In this document: positions 47,688 through 58,793 of the stretch, piece by piece | How the letters are laid out: each line of letters starts with the position of its first letter | Numbering within the stretch: the stretch's first letter is position 1 | NCBI RefSeq assembly: GCF_003369915.1 | Contig: NC_046674.1 | Coordinates: forward strand, 18,665,657-18,729,656 | From: Drosophila miranda | Taxonomy: Eukaryota > Arthropoda > Insecta > Diptera > Drosophilidae | Reading direction: 5' to 3' | DNA: 64,000 bases | Made by a program: the position numbers and the translations under genes | The notes under the pieces: model-generated | What the model saw: the letters and a program-made list of their open reading frames with translations, nothing else | Database searches by the model: none | Told to the model about the DNA's origin: nothing

Positions 47688-49180
47688 ATGAAGCAGGTCG
47701 CGACTAGAAACACGCTTCAGCATGCCATTGGACCATGTGAGTGGCGTGGATGTACTTAGATGTTCCTTTTGGATGCTACAATCTCTACCATTTCTAGTCA
47801 TGGTTGTGGCACAATTCTTTGGTGTGCTGCCAGTGTCGGGGATCTGGCCAAGTTCGCCTGCGGAGAAGGTAAGCTTTCGCTGGTTCTCCCTGTCGTTTCT
47901 TGCGGCCGTTGGAATATTCCTTTTCTCCATTATGGACTGCGTTCTTTCCTCCAAAGTGGTGCTCGATCATGGCCTAAAGATCTATACTATTGGTGGGTAA
48001 ATCATTTTCTTTCCTTTGTGTTGTGCTGTATTTCCATTGTGCTTACTCTTCTGCAGGTTCTCTCAGCTTCAGCGTGATTTGCATCTTTTGCTTTGGAGTC
48101 TTCCTGCAGGTCTCCCGTCGCTGGCCGCATCTCATTCAACGGACAGCGGAGTGCGAGCAGATCTTCATGCAGCCCGGCTACGAATGTTGCTTTGGCCGTC
48201 GCTTCAGTCGTCGCCTGCGGCTCTGGGGAGTGATTCTCTTCGTGGCCGCCTTCTGCGAACATTGCACCTACGTGGCCAGCGCCTTGTACAACAATCATCT
48301 GCAGATTGTCGAGTGCAAGCTGAATGTAAACTTTTGGTTGAACTACTTTCAGCGCGAGCGCCAGCAGCTCTTTCTAGTGCTCCAATTCTCCTCCTGGTGG
48401 ATACTTTTCATCGAGTGGACCACCGTCTCGATGACTTTTGTGTGGAACTTTGTAGACATATTTCTAATTCTAAACTTTCGGGGATTGCAGATGCGCTTCC
48501 AGCAGATGCACTGGCGCATCCGCCAGAATGCCTTCCAGCGGATGCCAAACGAATTCTGGCAGACAGTGCGCTGCGATTTTCTGGATCTGAACGATCTGCT
48601 CAGCATCTATGACAAAGAACTATCTGGACTTATAGTCCTCTCTTGTGCCCACAACATGTACTTTGTGTGTGTGCAGATATATCACAGTTTTCAGTGAGTT
48701 TTTGGGATCATATTCCCCCACAGTATTCTTTTCATTTATTTTAACTTCTGTAGATCCAAGGGAAACTATGCCGATGAGCTTTACTTCTGGTTCTGCCTGT
48801 TGTATGTCATTCTGCGGGTCTTGAATATGATGTTTGCTGCCTCTTCCATACCCCAGGAGGCCAAAGCCATATCGGACACTCTCTACGAAATACCCACGGA
48901 ATTTTGGAGCGTGGAACTCAGGCGCCTAAACGAGGTCTTGATCTCGGAGAACTTTGCACTCAGTGGCAAGGGCTACTTTTTTCTGACTCGAAGGCTGATA
49001 TTTGCAGTGAGTTGGAGTCTTATGAAATTGATCAGATTTCGTGTAATTTCTCATTTCTTTCAGATGGTCGGCACCTTAATGGTCTACGAGCTGGTTCTGA
49101 TCAACCAAATGGCTGGAACTGTGACCCAGAAGAGCTTCTGTGACGGCGGTGTCGGCTCCTCCAAGAGCGTATTTGCCTAA
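47688..49180 (+). CDS. Gr64c: Gustatory receptor Gr64c
   Basis: Five exons: 47688-47736, 47798-47992, 48057-48693, 48754-49006 and 49064-49180, giving 416 residues in phase. The long third exon (212 codons) corresponds to four exons of Gr61a, so three introns have been lost. Recognised by [18 protein letters not shown] and [13 protein letters not shown]. The TM7 signature is [10 protein letters not shown]. The start is the ATG opening [10 protein letters not shown], which aligns with the family's short N-terminus. The closest relative is the next gene, Gr64d, which has the same exon layout. Confidence 0.92.
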
Positions 49181-49352
49181 TGGGCTGTCTGTTTGTTTGT
49201 TTTGGATTTCTCGCACCTATCTGAAATATCTGTGTAATGGCACACATTAGATCTTATCTTATATCAATACAATATAATGCGTGTCAGAGAATGTTCCTGG
49301 GGCTGTGGCACCCTTGCAGAATGGTAGCCATTTGTTTGGCACCAGCCCTCAA

Positions 49353-50836
49353 ATGGAGTGGTCCGCACAGAGTGTTCCAAATAGGAATACCCTGCACCAT
49401 GCCATTGGATATGGTGAGTGCAAATCAGTGAAAGGAACAACCTTAAAGGATAGATCTATTACAGTTCTGGTTGTGGCCCAATTTTTTGGCGTGCTACCCC
49501 TTTCCGGAGTGGAACCCTCTGTTCCGGTTGCAAGTGTTCGCTTTCGATGGTTCTCCCCGTTGAATCTGTTGCCAGTGGCCGCGCTTTGCTTTGTTCTTCT
49601 AGATTTCGTGCTGTCGGCAAAGCTTGTGATTCAAAATGGGCTCAAACTGTACACCATAGGTAAGAGAAGCATCATATCAGTGCCATATCATCCCCATAGT
49701 CAAATGATATCTTTGCAGGATCACTAAGTTTTAGTGTGATTTGTATTTTCTGCTTTGGAGCCTTTCTGCTGCTTGCACCACGCTGGCCGCACATCATCCG
49801 TCGAACATTCGAATGCGAGCGGATTTTTCTGCAGTCCTGCTACGATTCCTCCATTGGCCGTCGCTTTAGCCAACGCCTGCGACGCTGGGCCATTGCTCTG
49901 CTGGTGACTGCCCTGTGCGAGCATCTCTCGTACGTGGTTAGCGCCGTGTGGAGTAACTGGAAGCAGATACGCGAATGCCATCTAGACATTGACTTCTGGC
50001 AGAACTACTTCCTGCGCGAGCGCCAGGAACTGTTCTCCATTTTGCCCTACAGCACTTGGTTCGCGCTGTATGTGGAGTGGTGCACCCTCTCTATGACATT
50101 TGTGTGGAACTTTGTGGACATATTTCTGATTCTGGTCTGTCGTAGTATGCAGATGCGCTTCCAGCAATTACACTGGCGCATTCGTCAGCACATTGGACTG
50201 CGCATGAGCGACGAGTTTTGGCAAGAGGTGCGTTACGACCTCTTGGATCTGAACGATCTTCTAAAGCTGTATGACAAGGAACTGTCTGGCTTGGTGCTCG
50301 TCGCCTGCGCCAACAATATGTACTTTATTTGTGTTCAAATCTATCATAGCTTTCAGTAAGTGAAGATAATTCTATCCGAAGATATTCCCTGATGTATTTT
50401 TACTATATTTAGAGTCAAAGGAGCTGTCTTGGATGAGGTGTACTTTTGGTTCTGTCTACTTTACGTTGTCAGTCGCATTGTAAACATGGTGCTTGCCGCC
50501 TCCTCCATCCCCCAAGAGGCCAAGCAGATCAACTTCACACTCGATGAGGTTCCCACAAGCTGCTGGAGCAAAGAACTGGAGCGCCTGAGTGAGATCTTCC
50601 ACAACGAGGCCTTTGCACTTAGCGGAAAGGGTTACTTTGTGCTCACCCGAAGGCTGTTATTTACGGTGGGTTCTTTAATATGTACCCTTTTGAAGCTTTA
50701 CGATGACATCTTTCAGATGGCCGCCACTTTGATGGTCTACGAGCTGGTTCTGATCAACCAAATGGAGGGCGAAGAGGTCCAAAGGAGCATCTGCAACCGT
50801 GGTGCTGGCTCCTCTATGAGTATTTTCTTCTCGTAA
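49353..50836 (+). CDS. Gr64d: Gustatory receptor Gr64d
   Basis: Five exons: 49353-49413, 49465-49659, 49719-50355, 50413-50665 and 50717-50836, giving 421 residues in phase. Exon lengths 2, 3 and 4 (195, 637 and 253) equal those of Gr64c exactly, and the proteins share [14 protein letters not shown] and [10 protein letters not shown] stretches, pointing to a local tandem duplication. The start M-E-W-S was chosen as the in-frame ATG nearest the conserved [10 protein letters not shown] motif. Confidence 0.9.
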
Positions 50837-51067
50837 TTCCCTTTCAGCAGTTCCCGTTCGCCTTGCGTTTCCTTTAATGCATTCTTCATGGAACTGTCAT
50901 GCTGTCAGCAATTGGCTCTTTAGCTCAAAGATTATGCACATGATAAGCCGCACAATTGGCACGGACACCATCAATTAGTCGGAACAAGCAGCACAGCGCA
51001 CCCTGCTTTTGGCTTCGTTTTCAGTTTCATTTGTGGGCTTCATTCAGTTGTTAGTCGAGCTCCGAAC

Positions 51068-52913
51068 ATGGCCAGGACAACGGGGGATCCCGCCAAGCGT
51101 CAGAAATGCATTGCTCGCATTAAGTTCTGGCGAAGATCGCGAGTGGGCAGCGAGTATGTGCATGCACTTGAGAAATACTACCCAATACCCAATACTAATC
51201 TGTCACTATATTTGAATAGTATTACTCTGGGAATCCTCAAGTATAAAGTGGTCTCCAACCAATCGCAACGCTTTCAGTTTTCCAAGAGTAGGTGGGATAT
51301 CTTTCTGGATTTGTTTATAGTTTCCCTTCTTTTGCAGTAAACGCTTTCCTGCGTCGGGCCGTAAGGGATGATTACAGATACAGCGGTTCCTTCCAAGAGG
51401 CCATCAAACCAGGTAGAGGATTCAAAGCAATGTTCCTTCAATCCTCATTTAATAGTTCCCTTTTTTTTCAGTACTCATTATTGCCCAGATCTTTGCGCTG
51501 ATGCCTGTGCGTGGCATAGGTTCAAAGTTGGCCGAAGACCTAACCTTCGCCTGGTCCAGTGCTCGCACATATTATGCTTTGGCAATGATGATATCTTTTG
51601 GGATTACCTCTGGATATATCGTTGCCTTCATGACGAATATTTCCTTCGACTTTGATTCGGTGGAGACCATGGTGTTCTATGGATCCATATTCCTAATCTC
51701 GATGTCTTTTCTGCAGCTCGCAAGGAGATGGCCAGCCATTGCCCAGGAGTGGCAGGCAGTGGAGACCAAGCTGCCGCCGCTGCGGCTGGCAAAGGAACGC
51801 CGATCGCTGGCCCATCACATCAAGATGATTACGCTGGTGGCCACCACATGCTCTCTGGGTAATACTTGCTTTTACTTCATGATTCGCATTATTTATTGAC
51901 GTTCCTTACAGTGGAGCACCTGCTGAGCATGACATCCACGATGACCTATTCAGTGGCTTGTCCGCACTGGCCCGGTCATCCCGTTGACAACTTTCTGTAC
52001 TTCAACTTCGCGACCGTGTTCCATTTCGTAGACTACTCCACTTTCCTGGGTCTGTTAGGCAAGGTGATAAATGTTCTGAGCACTTTTGCCTGGAATTTTA
52101 ACGACATCTTTGTGATGGCCGTCAGTGTGGCACTGGCATCACGTTTCCGGCATCTCAACGATTACATGCAGCGCGAAGCAAGATCGGTATAAAGAGAGCC
52201 ACAGGGAAATGATTACTTCTAAGACCTGTTTTTCCATTTTCAGGCCACCACAGTGGACTACTGGATGCAGTGCAGAGTCAATTTCCGGAACCTTTGCAAA
52301 CTCTGCCAAGTCGTAGACGATGGCATCTCCACCATAACCCTCCTCTGCTTCAGCAACAATTTGTATTTCATTTGTGGAAAGATACTGAAGAGCATGCAGT
52401 AAGTTATGGCTGTATATCGTGGCTACTTTTAATGATATTCTGACAGGACAAAGCCCTCTGCCTCGCACACCATGTACTTCTGGTTCTCGCTCACGTATTT
52501 GCTGGGCCGCACACTCGTTCTGTCGCTCTACAGCTCCAGCATCAATGACGAGTCCAAGCGACCGCTGCGCATTTTTCGTATGGTGCCCAGAGAGTATTGG
52601 TGCGATGAGGAAAGCCAGGACAGAACTTCCATTTTATTCAGAAAAAGTAATCTTTTACTTTTTATTTTAGCTCAAACGCTTTTCCGAGGAGGTGCATATG
52701 GACACGGTGGCATTGACGGGCATGAAGTTCTTTCGTCTGACGCGTGGCGTTGTCATTTCGGTCCGTACATTCATATGGATTATCCTTAGTCATGTCGATT
52801 AATAGAATACTATATGTACTATATACCCTGTGCAGGTGGCAGGAACTATCGTGACCTACGAGCTTATTCTGCTGCAGTTCAACAAGGAGGAAACGACGGC
52901 GTTTACCTGTTAA
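51068..52913 (+). CDS. Gr64e: Gustatory receptor Gr64e, with a defective-looking splice donor
   Basis: Eight exons are needed to read the protein: 51068-51287, 51338-51412, 51472-51858, 51912-52186, 52244-52398, 52447-52609, 52671-52760 and 52836-52913, giving 480 residues. Family motifs include [17 protein letters not shown] and the TM7 signature TYELILLQF. The intron 52610-52670 (61 bp, phase 0, same place as in Gr64b) ends TTTTAG but begins GAAAGCC, with GA where GT is required. No other GT between there and the acceptor restores frame. If the intron is retained, the frame shifts and TM7 is lost. The gene may be functional with a non-canonical donor, a pseudogene in the making, or carry a sequence error. 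Exon 1 is less certain than the rest. Gr64e is reported to sense glycerol and fatty acids in flies. Confidence 0.85.
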
Positions 52914-53101
52914 AATGCCTAATGTGGCAAGGGGAGGCCACAAATTGTGTGTAGTTTTATTGTCGCTGTTGCTTTAATTATAGACAACTGAAAACAACAG
53001 GTGTTTTTAATGGCCATTCGCATTGCAAATGGAAATTCGCTAGTCTAGCAGCCTTTTTTTCCGCAGTAGTCCTTTGGAGTTGGACACAGCCGGAACGCAG
53101 C

Positions 53102-54852
53102 ATGAAATTTCTGCCTGCAAAGCTCGAACGAAAATTCCGTCGCTTAAAGAAGCACTCGAGGTCATCATTGACGCGAAAACTTGATGTGATGCACGAGAGG
53201 TAAAATGATGAAATAGTTATAATTGTAGAATTAATCACATATTATCTCAATCCATTAGTGCTCGCAAGAAAGTCATTGAAGAGAACTGCGATGCCTACAA
53301 AAATCAAAAGCAGTCGGAGTATGAGTGTAGGAAACGACCGACAAGTAGCTAAGCCCCAGACTCCATTTTTGCCTCTAATATAAATATTTCCATAGAATTC
53401 CCTGGCGGCACGAGGGAAACATTTCTCAGCGAAGGCAGTTTTCACCAGGCCGTGGGCAGGGTTCTGCTCGTGGCCGAGTTCTTTGCCATGATGCCGGTAA
53501 AGGGAGTGACGGCCAAGCATCCTGGAGATCTAAGCTTCTCCTGGCGCAACGTACGCACATGCTTCTGCCTGGTATTCATCGCCTCAAGTCTGGCAAATTT
53601 TGGACTCTCCCTGTTTAAGGTGTTGAACAATCCCATTAGCTTCAATAGCGTCAAGCCCATCATCTTTCGTGGCTCTGTGCTGTTGGTTCTCATTGTGGCT
53701 CTCAGGTTGGCGCAGCAGTGGCCCACTTTGATGATGTACTGGCACGAAGTAGAGCAGGGCTTGCCGCAGTATCCATCGCAGGTGGGAAAAAGCCAGATGG
53801 GACACACTATTCGAATGGTTATGCTTGTGGGAATGATGCTTTCCTTTGGTAAGATGTGTACATAAATGAGAAATGATTATAAATTTTGTTTTTTAACCAC
53901 AGCTGAGCACCTACTCAGCATGATATCGGCCATTCATTATGCGAGATATTGCAATAGCACCTCTGATCCCATCAAGAACTATTTTCTTCGCACCAACGAT
54001 GAGATCTTCTACGTGACCAGCTACTCCACGGCCTTGGCCTTGTGGGGAAAGTTCCAGAATGTCTATTCCACGTTTATATGGAACTATATGGACATGTTTG
54101 TGATGATTGTCAGCATTGGATTGGCAGCAAAGTTCCGACAGCTGAACAATGACTTGAGGAACTTTAAGGGAATGGTGAGTGGAATAGTTCTCCTTCCTCC
54201 TTCGCCATTCATTGTATCTTCCTTTAGCACATGGCGCCTTCGTACTGGTCGGAGCGTCGCATTCAATACCGAAACATTTGCATATTGTGTGACAAAATGG
54301 ACGATGCCATTTCCCTTATCACAATGGTGTCTTTTTCGAACAACCTCTACTTCATATGCGTCCAGCTCCTGCGTAGCCTGAAGTTTGTACAATGATTTCT
54401 GGCACATTTGCTTGTTCATTTATGCATTTTGCCATTTTCAGCACAATGCCTTCGGTGGCCCATGCCGTTTACTTTTACTTCTCTTTGATATTCCTCATTG
54501 GCCGCACGCTGGCTGTGTCTCTGTATTCCGCCAGTGTCCACGACGAGTCGCGGTTGACCCTGAGATATCTGCGCTGCGTGCCAAAGGATTCATGGTGTCC
54601 GGAGGTCAAGCGCTTTTCGGAGGAGGTAATCAACGATGAGGTGGCACTCAGTGGAATGAAGTTTTTCCATCTCACACGGAAGTTGGTGTTGAGTGTAAGT
54701 AAGCCTACAATCGATTCTGAAATGGAATATCTTTAATAATATAATGTTTCTTTGTGAAGGTGGCAGGCACCATAGTTACCTATGAGCTGGTGCTTATCCA
54801 GTTCCACGAGGATAACGATTTGTGGGATTGCAATCAGAGCTATTACTCTTAA
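53102..54852 (+). CDS. Gr64f: Gustatory receptor Gr64f
   Basis: Seven exons: 53102-53199, 53259-53344, 53396-53848, 53903-54174, 54228-54382, 54442-54694 and 54760-54852, giving 469 residues in phase. Exon 2 was taken to end at 53344; the nearer GT at 53327 would create a stop at the junction. Recognised by FPGGTRETFL, FFAMMPVKGVTAKHP and the TM7 signature TYELVLIQF followed by HEDNDLWD. Gr64f is a broad co-receptor for sugars in flies. The long basic N-terminus before the first conserved block is shared with the known protein. AATAAA at 54877-54882 and 54881-54886 are the polyadenylation signals and close the array. Confidence 0.94.
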
Positions 54853-56617
54853 GTTGAGAAAGGGTTTTATTTGCATAATAAATAAAAAAATCATCTTGCA
54901 CTTTATTATTATTATTATTGTTTAAAGCAATTAAAGGAAACCAACAAAATGTCGACCGTAATATCAATCGGTTATATTGCCTAAATTGTACGTCAGATTA
55001 TCATCCATCTATAGAGAGAGAGAGAGATTCTACATGTGTTCCGCGTGTGTAGACTTTACAAATATCAAACGTTCTTCAAGAATGGTCACTATATATGTAT
55101 TGTATCACTTATAGACTAAACGGGGCTTCCTACAGATGGTGGATACGAGTACGAGTATTACGATTATGTGTGTGTATGTGTATGGTGCAACCTACGATTT
55201 ACTGGCATGGGGTCTCAGTGGTCTTAGGTCGTGCGGTGGCGAAACAGCTCGGGGAATATACAATATGCAGTGAATGCAAAATTCAGCTAAAGATTTTCAA
55301 TTACTTATGTTAAAATTCAGTTTTCCCGTGTCGTCTCGTTTTGTTCGTTTTTTTGTTTGCAACTACACAAAAAAGGTAACATGTTCGGAAGTTTTGGTGG
55401 TTTCTGGTTGCTTATGATGTCTGTTTTCCCATTACAAAATATATTAATATTGTATTGTATCAAAGACTATACAATACCAAGATGTCGCATGAGGAACAAA
55501 TGCTTTTTCAATTTTCGTTTGACGCTTCCTGGTACGGGCGCGCGGGGCTAGTACTTCAATTCTCTTTTACGCTACCTTCGCCTCCGAAGTGCTACTCGGC
55601 TTCGTCAATGCCTCGGTCAGCACGAGCTCGAGCCAACCCAGAAATATGCTTGTAGTTGTGTATATGTGTGTATGTCCTAGGTCGGCACGGCCATAAACCG
55701 GTTTCGCCCGCAGCATATACGGCTTTTAGCTTCACACACAAGCGCACTGAAAGCATGTCAGTGTCTGCGTGCCGAAACCGTAGGGCAGCGTGGTCGCTGA
55801 TGTCTTTGGCGCGGCACAGATAAATAAAATGTAGATAAATTTAATGTACGCAACTAATAGAGAATTTTCCAATCGAATTTTCAAGATAGTTTTAGTTTAG
55901 GAGATATAAGCACTCAAAGTTTAAAATTTTTTCAGTGTGCAAATATTTATTGACTAACTAACTAATTTAGCAAGCTGAGACGGCCAAAGGTCCCACTGTG
56001 CCGCTCCAAAGACATCGGCGATCAGCGACCACCGCTTCGACGGTGCTGTTGCCGAACAGACGAAACCGATGGGTAGCGGGGTCGCGGTAGAGACGAAGTA
56101 CAGGCGAAAAGCGAATTGAAACCCCGCGCGCTCCCTCGTGCCTTTTGGGTCCTAATGTTAGGACCCGCCATAGAACAGCTTTTTGGTCGCTCATGCGACA
56201 TCTTGATATTGTATAGTCTTTGATTGTATGAAGCGGAAGCTACATGATAATTACTATGATATCTACATATATGTATGTGTATAGGAATCCTAGCACATGT
56301 CGCGTGTGCATATGCATGTGTCTACTAATACAATTGTACGGCTGCCAATAAAGAACTACAAAAACTTGTTCGATGTTTTGCTAAAACGCTTCCTCTTGCT
56401 TCACACTCGCGCAGGGGAAGTAGGATATGAGAGCTACGTCTGGTAGAAGGCAAACACAAAGTATCACAAAGATTGAGATCTTAAATTAAAGCATAGCGAG
56501 AGGGAGAGAGGGATAGCTCAAATAATCGATTAGTGGATGAAGATGGGGAATGCTGAAACACAAATGGCGAGTGTTTTGCGTTTGAATGAAACAAGTCTAG
56601 AGAGTATTTGCAGATTC
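54853..56617. other. Intergenic region holding a fold-back element
   Basis: Between the Gr64f and BNIP2-like stop codons there is no gene. The fold-back element at 55461-56222 takes up nearly half of it. The rest is AT-rich, with ATT repeats at 54904-54920 and a GA run near 55015-55026. Confidence 0.6.
55461..56222. mobile_element. Non-autonomous fold-back transposable element
   Basis: The 762-bp insertion has inverted ends: the first ~33 bp (55461-55493, starting CAAAGACTATACAATA) match the reverse complement of 56190-56222 with one mismatch. Less perfect inverted similarity continues through most of both arms, including GGTCGCTGAT near 55790 and its counterpart near 56020. The identical heptamer ATTGTAT flanks both sides (55454-55460 and 56223-56229), a likely target-site duplication. 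No transposase is present. Seven-bp duplications with long inverted arms recall Galileo-type elements of the P superfamily, but the terminal bases were not matched to any known family. Confidence 0.75.
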
Positions 56618-58213
56618 TCAATGTCGCTTGGCATCGTACTGCTTCACCTTCTCCGGAATGGCTGCCTTCTCCACAGCCACATGCAGACCCAGCTCCTCCA
56701 GAGATTTTACATAAATCAGTTTGCGCCAGAACTTTGTGCTACCAAGAATATACGAAATTCCCAATATGGCAATACGAAATAGTTGTGCTTAGATGCTCAC
56801 CTGACAAACGGACGTGCCATCCACACCAATGACTTGATCCAAAAGGTTGGGTGCACCAAATACATGTGTTTCAGACTCTTGCGCAAGCGTCTATCCAGCA
56901 GTTGATAGCATCTAAAGGGGCAAAAAGGCCTTATCCAATGATAAGATAATCGGATATCATGTCCATACGTACCGCTTCAGCCATGGAAAGGGCGGCACAT
57001 TGCGCCTATTAGAGCCGCCATGCAAGTAGATTAAGACATAATCATCTGTCACCAGTTGCTCTAAGGTCTTAACCACATAGAGGAACAGATTGTCCATCAC
57101 ATAGCTGTAGTCGGCCCGCGATCGATCCGGCAAGTGACAGGCGCAGAAGATGACTATTGCATTCTGACCGCCAGACTTCAGATAGCCGCCATGTGACAGC
57201 ACACGCTTGTAGGGCTCGATGACCCGCATGTCGATCTCCCGCGTGCGTCCATCTGGTAGTGTGATCTTCTGCCAATTCCGTGAATCGCGCCGCTCTTCGG
57301 CAGCCGAATACTGTGGTAGGGTCGCCGCAGCCGGAGTGTGTGGCGTGGGCGTTGTGGCCAGACCAAAATCCAGGTCCAGATCATCGTCATTGTCGGGCAG
57401 TAGTTCAGGACCTTCGCACTCATCGTCATCGTCCTCCCCATCCAGACCGTCGATGAGCGAGCTCGAGGGACTCAGCGACGCCAGATTGTGTTCGATATCC
57501 TCATCATCATCGAAGCTATGGTTTGAGATAGAGTCCAGGCTTGAGATGTCCTCGCCACCAGGCAGAGTGCTGCCGCGCTTCGTCTTCTTGCCATTGGAGT
57601 TGGGCAGCAGGGAAACGGATTGAAAATTGGACTCCACAGCAGCAAGGTACTGCGAAACATCCGCATCCGATTCGCTGCTGAGGATGTCGGGGCTATTGGT
57701 CCTCAGAAGACTGACTTTGGCATCCTGCGGCTTGTTGCGGGGGGCTTGTTGGTTCAGTGTGTTCTTCGCCTGCACGGCCGCCTCGGTGGCGGGCACTACG
57801 TCGGGAAAGTTGTTCCGCTTGGTCTGAAACGGCTCGGAGTCCGAGTCTGTGTTCGTCGGTGACATCAGCGGGTGGCTGTTGGCCAGCGTGCGTTCAATGA
57901 TTTGTCGTTGTGGCATCGTTTCGATGGACAGCAGCTCCGGTCGCATTATTCTATTGTCCAGGGTAGCGCTCGTCTTGGTGTCTTTTTCTTCCTCCAGAAT
58001 GGTTTTCACCTGGGGCGCAGTGTCCTGCGTACACTCATCGGCCAGCGGGGAGATGCCCGTCGAGTCCGTGGGCGTCTCGGAGATGTCCATTTTGCTCTCT
58101 GACTGCGACGATTCCGATTCCGCGTAATGAAAACTGCAAATCGATTAGTCATATGTAGTGGGACGGATGTATTGTTTTGTGTGTTGGCGGGGGAGATCCG
58201 CGCTTTACCTCAT
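56618..58213 (-). CDS. BNIP2/Caytaxin-like CRAL-TRIO (BCH) domain protein
   Basis: Four exons: 58213-58209 (start codon plus two bases), 58133-56973, 56911-56801 and 56738-56618, giving 465 residues in phase. The tiny first exon is supported because ATG-AG joins in frame to the next exon; a second Met lies 15 codons on (58090). Residues ~1-270 are acidic and S/T-rich, with E/D runs. The C-terminal ~175 residues are a BCH/CRAL-TRIO domain: REIDMRVIEPYKRVLSHGGY, MDNLFLYVVKTLEQLV, RCYQLLDRRLRKSLK and VHPTFWIKSLVWMARPFV follow BNIP2 closely. These proteins bind lipids or small-GTPase regulators and tether cargo, for example kinesin-1 for caytaxin. The fly orthologue I recall is CG11593. Confidence 0.9.
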
Positions 58214-58621
58214 AGTTCCCAGTGTTTTTCGAATAGCTTGTGTGAAAATTGGCTTGCCCACTCATCTAGGCAATGCTAAATAATGGCAGTGCATCAGTCG
58301 CTTTGCTTAATTAGTCAGCTGTTGTAGCTTAATTTTCTATTTTTGTTGTAAACAAATTTTCCTCTTTTGGGCCCAATCTAGAGTTGCCAACATTACTCAA
58401 CGAAATATCAGAATTGAGCAATAGAAACGATTACTCTTAGGTTTTTTTTGTTTGACCTTTTTCGCTAAAACCCTTTTTTTTTTTTTTGCAAAATCCAACA
58501 TGAGCAAGTATTTAAAATAAACCAGTCAAGTAAAAAATAGATTCATTAATTGGATAAAATAATGTGGGCAGGGCTGAGAGCCGATCAAAAACGAGGAATA
58601 TGTATAATAGAACTTGAATTC

Positions 58622-58722
58622 GTCAGTATATTTACGGTATATTTTAAAAATGAGGCGGTATGTTTCGGTATATTTCTGAGGGTCGGATGGTATATTTTAT
58701 CGATAAATCCGCGGTCACACTG
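58622..58722 (+). promoter_or_regulatory. Motif 6 / DRE / motif 1 promoter of Rcd5
   Basis: GTCAGTATATTT (58622-58633) and TTCGGTATATTT (58664-58675) match core-promoter motif 6. TATCGATA (58698-58705) is a perfect DRE core, and CGGTCACACTG (58712-58722) matches motif 1. The Rcd5 ATG is at 58794, so transcription probably starts within the ~70 bp between. This set of motifs marks broadly expressed fly genes. Confidence 0.75.
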
Positions 58723-58793
58723 CATATCGACTTCACATTGTTGTGGCGTCGTGAAAAAAAATTTAAATTTTTGATAAGACTATAATAATTGCA

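Noticed and set aside
53321-53345. GTAGG donor at 53327 for Gr64f exon 2
   Set aside because: Joining it to the acceptor at 53394-53395 makes a TAA stop at the junction; the GTAGCT donor at 53345 keeps frame and gives the expected K-F-P-G-G sequence.
55967-56194. 75-codon minus-strand frame and its partner at 55455-55655
   Set aside because: Both start at the ATG inside the inverted ends of the fold-back element and diverge at once; they reflect the repeat arms, not a transposase.
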